A stretch of DNA of 64,000 nucleotides from Bacteroidota bacterium. GTDB taxonomy: Bacteria; Bacteroidota; Bacteroidia; AKYH767-A; OLB10. How positions within the stretch are numbered: position 1 is the first letter of the stretch; each line of letters begins with the position of its first letter. The notes under the pieces were generated by a model that saw only the letters and a list, made by a program, of their open reading frames with translations, was not told the DNA's origin and did not search any database. The stretch spans positions 438,198 through 502,197 of the forward strand of contig JADJOZ010000003.1 of assembly GCA_016713525.1 (NCBI GenBank), written 5' to 3'. Shown here piece after piece: positions 57,351 through 64,000 of this stretch. The translations under genes were made by a program, and so were the position numbers.

Positions 57351-60300
57351 TTACCGAAGCAAAGTCACCGTTCCAACAAAAGTTTCTTTTACATGATTGA
57401 CTTCATTGTCAGCTTTGATCTCGATGAGAATTTTGTATAAATACACTCCCAAAGGTGCCGGTTTGCCATTGCTCATGGTGCCATCCCAGGGACGATTTGG
57501 TGAATTTGTTCTATATACAAGTTGTCCCCACCTGTTAAAAATCAGCATTTCATAACAGTCAACATCCATTTGAAATGGCCCAGTTCCATATCCTACATCA
57601 TAAAAAGTATCATTCTTACCATCACCATCAGGAGTAAATGCATTCGGGACATATACCGGTGAAACAAACAATGGCTTCGTAGTATCCGATTCGCATCCGT
57701 CAGTGTTGGTAACCGTTAATGTCACAAAGTATTGTTTTATCTCGCTGTAGCGGTGTGTTTCAAGTTGACCGGTGCCAACTCCACCATCTCCAAATTCCCA
57801 GTTCCACGAGGTTGCATTTATCGATGCATCTGTAAATTGAAATGGTATTCCAAAAATGTGATTTACCTCCGTATTTATAGTAAAATCTGCTGTTGCTAAT
57901 GGCTCGAATTGTACCGTTACCGGGATGCTGTCCGATCCATTGCATCCAATAGGTGAGATGCATTGATACGTTACCAGATATTGTCCCGGTGTGTCATAAA
58001 TATGTTCCGGTGATGTTTCATTGGAATAATTGCCATCACCAAAATCCCACAACCATTGCGATCCAGGTTCAAAATTGGAAATGTTGGTGAACTCAAAGTT
58101 CATTCCAACACTGCAAACTAAAATGGAATCGGTGTGCACCTGCAAATCGGGTTGTTGCTGCTGATAGGTGGTGACTATCGACGATATCGCCGGACAACCA
58201 TTCAGGTCAAGTACTGTTACCAGATACTGACCGGTGCCACTCACCGTGATGCTCTGCCCGGTACTGCCATCAGACCATAAATAGGTTAATGCCGAATCGG
58301 AAACTAATGTTACACTATCTTTAACGGGAATGGAGGTGATGTTCCCACACAATTATTGCTATCCGTTACTGTTACTACGTATATGCCCGAACCGGTAGCA
58401 TTGTTGTATTGATTCAAACTACCATCCGACCAAACATAATTGATATATCCTGAACCCGCATTTAAGGTCGATGTTTCACCATTGCATATAGTCTGATCAC
58501 CTGTAATAACCGGCGTCGGTAACGGATAAAATGTTAAGGTAATGGAAGCTGTCTCTGAACAACCATTCGCATCGGTTACTGTTACCTGATATAGCCCACT
58601 CGTACTCGCTGTAATCGAACTGCTGGTGGCACCGGTCGACCATAAGTAATTGTTAAATCCTGCTCCCGGCGATAAAGTTGTTGTGGAACCAGCACATAAG
58701 GTAGTGTTGCCCGGTATGACCGGATTGGGTAAAGGATTTACGGTGAATAACTGGGTTTTGATTGCCGTACATCCGTTCAGATCGGTTACTGTTACACTAT
58801 AGGTACCTGAACTGACTACGTTGATGGATGCAGTTGTGGCTCCCGTCGACCATAAATAACTTTGATATCCACTGTTACAGGTTAAGGTACCCGACTGTCC
58901 CGAACAAATTTCGGAATCACCGGTGATCACCGGAGTAGGTAAGGGGTCAACGGTCAAGGTGAAAATATCCTGATTGTTGCAGCCAAATGCATCTGTAACC
59001 GTAACAATATAGGTGCCCGCTGTTGTCACTGTATTGGTTTGTGTGGTTATACCATTCGACCACAGATAAGCTGAAAATCCGGCACCCGCATTCAACATGG
59101 AGGTTTGTCCCAGACATATTTTCGGGTCACCACCAATGTTCACTACCGGTAATGGTTTTTGAGTGATGTTTGTGGAATCTGTTCCGGTACATCCGTTTCC
59201 ATCGGTCACTACTACCGCATACCAACCTACAGAACTTACATAAATGTTTTGTGTGCTGTCGCCGTTCGACCATAAATAATTGTTGAATCCACTTCCGCAA
59301 TTCACCAAAACCGATGATCCGAAACAATAATATCCAATACTACTAACTGTTGGAACAGGAATTGGATTTACAGTCACTGATGCCTGATCTGATTTTGTGC
59401 ATCCATTGCCATCGGTAACTGTTACTGCGTATATGCCCGATACGTTAGGCGTGATCGTTGAATCAGTAGTTCCGCTATTCCATAAATATTGTTGGTAGGT
59501 ATTTCCTGCACTCAATACTATTGGCTGATTGGCACAAGTAACTGTATCACCTGTGATCACCACATTCGGAAGTGGATTCACTACAAAAAGGATGTCTGAA
59601 GTGTCTTTGCATCCATGAATGTCGGTTACCGTTACCGTATAAGTATTCGGCAATGTCACTGATATGGTCTGTGTAGTGGCACCTGTCGACCAGATATACA
59701 AGTAGCCTGCACCGGCACCTGCATTTAAAGTCGAAGTAACACCCTGACAAACGGTGTCGTTGCCCATGATGTTTATCGATGGTCTGCTGTATAAGAAAAA
59801 GTTGGTGCCAATAGTTGCAGTACATCCTGATGCATTGGTAACAGTGACGGCATAATATCCTGTAGTTGAAGGCACAATGCTGTTTGTAGTTCCACCATTC
59901 GACCATAAATAGGAACTGTAGTTTGGAGGTGGAACAGTCAATGCATAAGTATCTCCTGAACAAACTGTTGTATCACCCTGCAATGCAGGTGTAGGAACCT
60001 GATTGACAGTAATGCTGGTGGATGCATCATCACTGCAACCATTATTATCGGTAATGGTAACAGTGTAAGTTAAATTGTTATTGATAGAAATGGTTTGGGT
60101 AGTAGCACCCGTCGACCATAAATAATTATATCCTGCATTTGCAGTTAAGGTAGTTGATTGACCTGCGCAAATTGCAGTCGACTGTGGTGTGATGGTTGCT
60201 GACGGATTCGAATTCACAGCAACAGTCACCGTATCTGTTCCGGTGCATCCATTGACATCAGTTACTGTAACTGTATCAATACCGGTCGATGATGTAGCCA

Positions 60301-62155
60301 ATGGATTGGATGTACTTCCGGTATTCCATAAATACGAGTTGAAAGTGCCGGCATCCAATGATGCATTCGTGCCACTGCAGATCGATGTCTGTCCCGATAT
60401 AACAGGAGTAGGATTAGGGTTTACAGTGAATACAAACGCATCCGTTGCGGAGCATCCTCCTGCATTGGTTACGGTAACGGAATAGGTATTCGTGTTTGAA
60501 ACAGTAATTGTTTGCGTAGTTGCACCATTCGACCATAAATAGGAAGCAAATCCCGGGCCCGCATCCAATACCGTGCTGCCTCCTGCGCACACCGACGATA
60601 CTCCTGTAATAGATGCATTGGGTGATGCGATTAAGGTTACCGTCATACTGGCAGTGCCAGTACATCCTGCAGCATTGGTAACTGTAACGGTATAGGTTCC
60701 GCCAGCAGAGACATTAATAGAAGAAGTAGTAGCACCTGAATTCCATGAGTAAGATGCAAATGCTCCTACAGTTAATGTTGTGCTTATTCCCTGACAAATT
60801 GTGTCATTTCCCAATATGGAAGGAACGGGAACTGTCGATAAAGCAATTGTTGATGATGCACTTCCTGAACACCCACCTGCAGCAGTTACTGTTACCGTAT
60901 ATGTTCCCGGCGTTGATACGGAAATAGTTTGTGTTGTTTGTCCGTTTGACCACAAATAAGAAGCATATGGACCTCCGGCATCCAAAGTGCCATTAGTAGC
61001 TCCGCAAATAGGAGTGGCGGTAATGGTGGGGGTTAGATTAGTCGCTGTGCCAAGCGTATAATTATCTGTTCCGCTACATCCTGAACTATTCGTTACTGTG
61101 ACGGTATAATTTCCGGGAGGCACCGTAATTGTTTGCGATGTTGATCCGTTACTCCATAAGTAGGAACTGTATCCACCTCCGGCATCAAGCGTTCCAGTTG
61201 AACCACTACAAGTTGATGCCGGACCGGTTATGTTTGGATTAGCCCCCGGCAAAGCCGTTATGGCGGTATCTGTCGATGCAGTACAACCCAAGGCATTGGT
61301 AACAGTGACCGTATAATTTCCGGATGTCGACACGGTAATAGAATCGTTAGTGCTTCCGTTAGACCATAAATAGGAAGAATAGCCTGATCCCGCAAACAGT
61401 ATCGATTGTGTTCCCGGGCAAAAAGAATAGGGATTCGCAGCAATTTGTGGAGTGGGTTCATTGGCTACGTAAACATTCAGATTGAACGTATCAGTATTCG
61501 GACAAACCAAATGCGAAACCGTATGAACAACATTGTAGGTACCTTGCGGATATGGGGAATAATTAAATTGAGGAACAGATAAATTACTGGTGTCACTTGT
61601 AATAGAGGTCACTCCAAAATCCCAATGGTGCGTAACATAGCCGGAAGGTAACAGGCAGGTAGGAGTGAATGTCACCGGAGGATCAGGTAAGCAAAGGGTA
61701 TCGTTTGTTAATGTAAACTGCGCTTTCGGTTTTGGATACAAATCATAGCTGATATTTTTCTTTGCTACCACAGTCATGGTACCACCGCAATTCTGATACC
61801 ACACGGCATAAATTGTTGCGGTAATACTCGCCACACAAACCGTATCGGGATTGTATGGAATCTTACGTTTGAAAATACTGTTCACATTCGAAGAAAACGA
61901 CTCCACAGCCGGACTCCCAAACGGCCAGCAAATAATAACCGAATCGGCCACACCTATAGTTGTCACTTCAATCGGCAACGAATCCGCAAGGCCCAGACAG
62001 ATACCTTGTGCCACACCAGAAGGAATTCCCAGATTTCCCGTAAAAGTGCCGGTACCATTACAAGGCGGAAATGCCAGCGGCGGACTGCATTGCGCAAAAA
62101 CAGTAGCCGGCCCAAGCCAACCCCAGGCCAAAATAAAAGCCATAACCAACCGCAT
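57351..62155 (-). CDS. Giant secreted repeat protein with gliding-motility-associated C-terminus (one frameshift)
   Basis: About 1,600 residues after joining two frames. Signal peptide MRLVMAFILAWGWLGPATVFA. A PKD-like N-terminal region contains HHWDFGV. Sixteen modules of about 70 residues follow, each with a C-S-G opener, SYLWSNGxTTQTI core and YTVTVTxxxGC end. Two PKD domains (WLWDFGDGNYS, WNWEFGDGG) precede the C-terminal type B sorting domain (VYVPNAFTPDGDGKNDTF, NRWGQLVYRT, GVYLYKI). A G lost near 58338 splits module 15. It is exported by T9SS and attached to the surface; an adhesin role is inference. Confidence 0.88.
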
Positions 62156-62757
62156 CCGGAATAACCCGGACCTGGTAGCAGCACGACGACTGTATTTTGG
62201 CAGTTTGCATTTAATACAAATTCAAAAAAAGTGGTTAGAACAGGCAAGTTAGGAAAAATTTTTGAAAGGGGCAATGAGAAGTGCTCCGAAGTTGATTTAT
62301 AGCATACTTTTCCGACCCCAAAAAATTTCGAAAAAGGCGAAAATTTCCCACTATCCAAAAACTTTATGTTAAATAGGATTACCAATTTCATTTCATTTCA
62401 AAGTAGGATATTCGGTTTATATCCAATGGAATGAAATGCTGAGTCTCGCTGAAGCTCGACCCACCCCCGTATTTATACCCAGGGAAAACCCTTGGGGGAG
62501 ATTTAAATTGAATCAGTTATTATTAAAATTTTGAATAATAATTAATCTTCTATTAAAACTACTGGTTAAATTATTTAATATCGTAAATGTATCAACGTTG
62601 GAAATCGAATTATCAACCCATAGAGTTATTCCTCAAGTATCGTTTCGCAAAACATAATAAAAGACTGGGATTTATGCAAATAAGTATTCTATAAAGTGCG
62701 AGAAAATTAGGATATTAAAGAACCTCTTTATATTTGCATTATCATTAAAAAAAAGAA
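62156..62757. promoter_or_regulatory. Gene-free interval with promoter box TATATTTGC (62729-62737)
   Basis: 600 nt without an ORF between divergent genes. A hairpin-prone CCCAGGGAAAACCCTTGGG lies near 62477-62500. TATATTTGC is 21 nt before the ATG at 62758. Confidence 0.55.
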
Positions 62758-63622
62758 ATGGCTGTGTTGATAAATTTCATGGAAACTTTTAGATATGCAA
62801 AAGCATTTCGACTTTCATCAATCGAAGCAAATGAAAGAGCACAAAATCTATTGTGGCTTGGTGTTTTTCTTGCGATAATTGCACTTTTTATTAATAAATT
62901 TAAAATTAGTTTTGAATTTGGCAGTTTTTTCATTGATTGGATTGCTTTACTACTTTCCGCAATATTGCAAGTGGTGGCACAAATTCAAACGGCAAAAAGC
63001 AAAAGGTATCACATGCTCTCTCGCAATGGTTTAAGAAAGTTCCTATTACAAACTTCCTTGAATGATACTCAACATGTAGATGACCCAGTTACTCAAGGAT
63101 GAAAATAGAAGCTGCAATTTCCGGGTATTGAACCAATAGGTAGCATAGATGAAGCAGAGAAATATTATAGTTGTAAAATGGCTTTTGGCCTAAGCCAATG
63201 ATAAATCGCTTGCATGAGTATCTAGTTTACACTTTCAATTGTTAAATTATCTATGAAGTTCAAACGCATGAAATTGTTTTGATTCTTGGGGTTTTCTTGT
63301 GCTATATTCAGTCTATATGCTTTCAACCAAAATTTGGGATTCAATCATGAATTTGTTGCAAAGTGCATCAATGTTAATTTTAATACCTTCTTTGTTGACC
63401 TACATTCAAATTCATAATATTGAAACCATGATCATGGATCTCAGTTCTTTTAGAAAGTGTTACAAAAACTTAGAAACGAAAAATGATACTGCGCTTCAAA
63501 ATAAATTTCCTCAAGTTATTGACAACTTTTCACAATACTACTGCCTTACAATTGCACTTGATCCTTTAAGTAACAAACATTATGAAAAATTTAAAGATAA
63601 ATTGTCCTCCTCTTACATTTAG
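62758..63622 (+). CDS. Multi-TM protein resembling S-4TM/SLATT pore-forming family (heavily broken frame)
   Basis: The first frame (114 residues) has two TM helices (about 30-50, 55-75), with RLSSIEANERAQNLLWLGVFL before them and QTAKSKRYHMLSRNGLRKFL after. Then a TGA (63100), possibly TGG in truth. Fragments in other frames continue PIGSIDEAEKYYS and MINRLHEYLVYT, then a second hydrophobic region (LQSASMLILIPSLLTYI) and a helical C-terminus (IMDLSSFRKCYKNLE). The layout (two TM, cytosolic domain, two TM) resembles the S-4TM effectors found next to nucleotide-signalling defence genes. The assignment is tentative. Confidence 0.4.
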
Positions 63623-63834
63623 TTTTGTTACTATTGAAGTGTGTAATTACAAGGTTGCTTATTATGCGAATGTTTCTAGAAATAATTTAAATTATTAAGT
63701 GATTTAATTATGATTAGAAGTATAGCCGAAAATACATATGAATAATTGATCTAAAATTCCAGGTTTGAACTAATTTACCGTAAACATTCAATTCATCATT
63801 CACTAAGAAGAGGAAATATTTGAACTTTATAAAA

Positions 63835-64000
63835 ATGACAAAATCTAAAGCCAACAATTTAATTGACGGGAAAGTTATTTCAGGATATAACCTCATAGAG
63901 GAAATTGGTACTGGTTTTTCAGGTCGTGTTACAAAGCTGAGAAGGAGGGAAAATTTATGCTGTTAAAGTTATCAAAGACGAGCGAATAGTTGATGCTAAA
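63835..64000 (+). CDS. Ser/Thr protein kinase, N-terminal part (window edge; two frameshifts)
   Basis: MTKSKANNLIDGKVISGYNL, then IEEIGTGFSGRV (glycine-rich ATP loop). After restoring a T and an A it reads YKAEKEGKIYAVKVIKDERI, with the invariant Lys of AVKVIK. Continues beyond the right edge. Start ATG 63835. It follows the multi-TM gene on the same strand by about 210 nt, an interval with no other gene visible. Confidence 0.7.

Noticed and set aside
58310..61461. Reverse-strand and + strand ORFs inside the giant repeat gene (e.g. 60189-60485, 59547-59963)
   Set aside because: Alternative frames of a repeated coding sequence; the main frame has domain structure, signal peptide and sorting domain.

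Overview
The window comes from a member of the Bacteroidota. The evidence is consistent. Many genes are preceded by the phylum's TAnnTTTG -7 promoter box. Several secreted proteins end in type IX secretion (T9SS) type A sorting domains, and one ends in a gliding-motility-associated (type B) domain. Phylum-typical families are present (DUF4837, DUF4142, DUF2807, RemB-like, ExbB/ExbD/ExbD). The DNA is AT-rich. No rRNA is present, so I do not assign a genus.

Layout. 0-8.9 kb: M14 carboxypeptidase (cut by the left edge), SRPBCC/GyrI-like protein, GT9 glycosyltransferase, tRNA-Arg(CCG) followed by a 140-bp tandem repeat, a Gln/Gly-rich low-complexity protein, DUF4142 protein, TatD-type DNase, asparaginase, tRNA-Ser(GGA). 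9-11.2 kb: ExbB-membrane protein-ExbD-ExbD operon. 11.5-21.2 kb: mostly core genes (CPBP protease, DusB, LolC/E-like permease, methyltransferase, RbfA, MsbA-like ABC exporter, PQQ-type sugar dehydrogenase, DUF2807 protein, hydrolase), with a structured leader/ncRNA candidate before the DUF2807 gene. 22-31.2 kb: three tandem secreted beta-propeller paralogs, a vestige of a fourth, and a large secreted glycosidase-like/beta-helix protein whose 5' part is missing. 31.2-35.8 kb: accessory island with a HEPN-like protein, an IS1595-type transposase with small passenger genes, and two compact promoter-RNA-terminator cassettes. 35.9-43 kb: cell-envelope genes (GT4 glycosyltransferase, RemB/Wzi-like barrel, WecA/MraY-type transferase, LysM lytic transglycosylase, DUF4837 lipoprotein). 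43-47.2 kb: a repeat-rich zone around small enzyme genes. 47.2-51.6 kb: methyltransferase, hydrolase, DUF3788, flotillin-NfeD. 51.9-62.2 kb: three large surface proteins with a PIN/antitoxin pair between them. 62.7-64 kb: multi-TM protein and the start of a Ser/Thr protein kinase.

The assembly carries at least about twenty single-base indels or stops inside genes that must work as one frame (DusB, TatD, WecA-like, MltD-like, GT4 and others), several of them in homopolymers. I therefore give such genes as one feature spanning the frames and regard sequencing error as the likeliest cause. Intergenic DNA is unusually structured: degenerate 7-bp tandem repeats of many different sequences, and a recurring roughly 38-bp core that separates different simple-repeat fillers.
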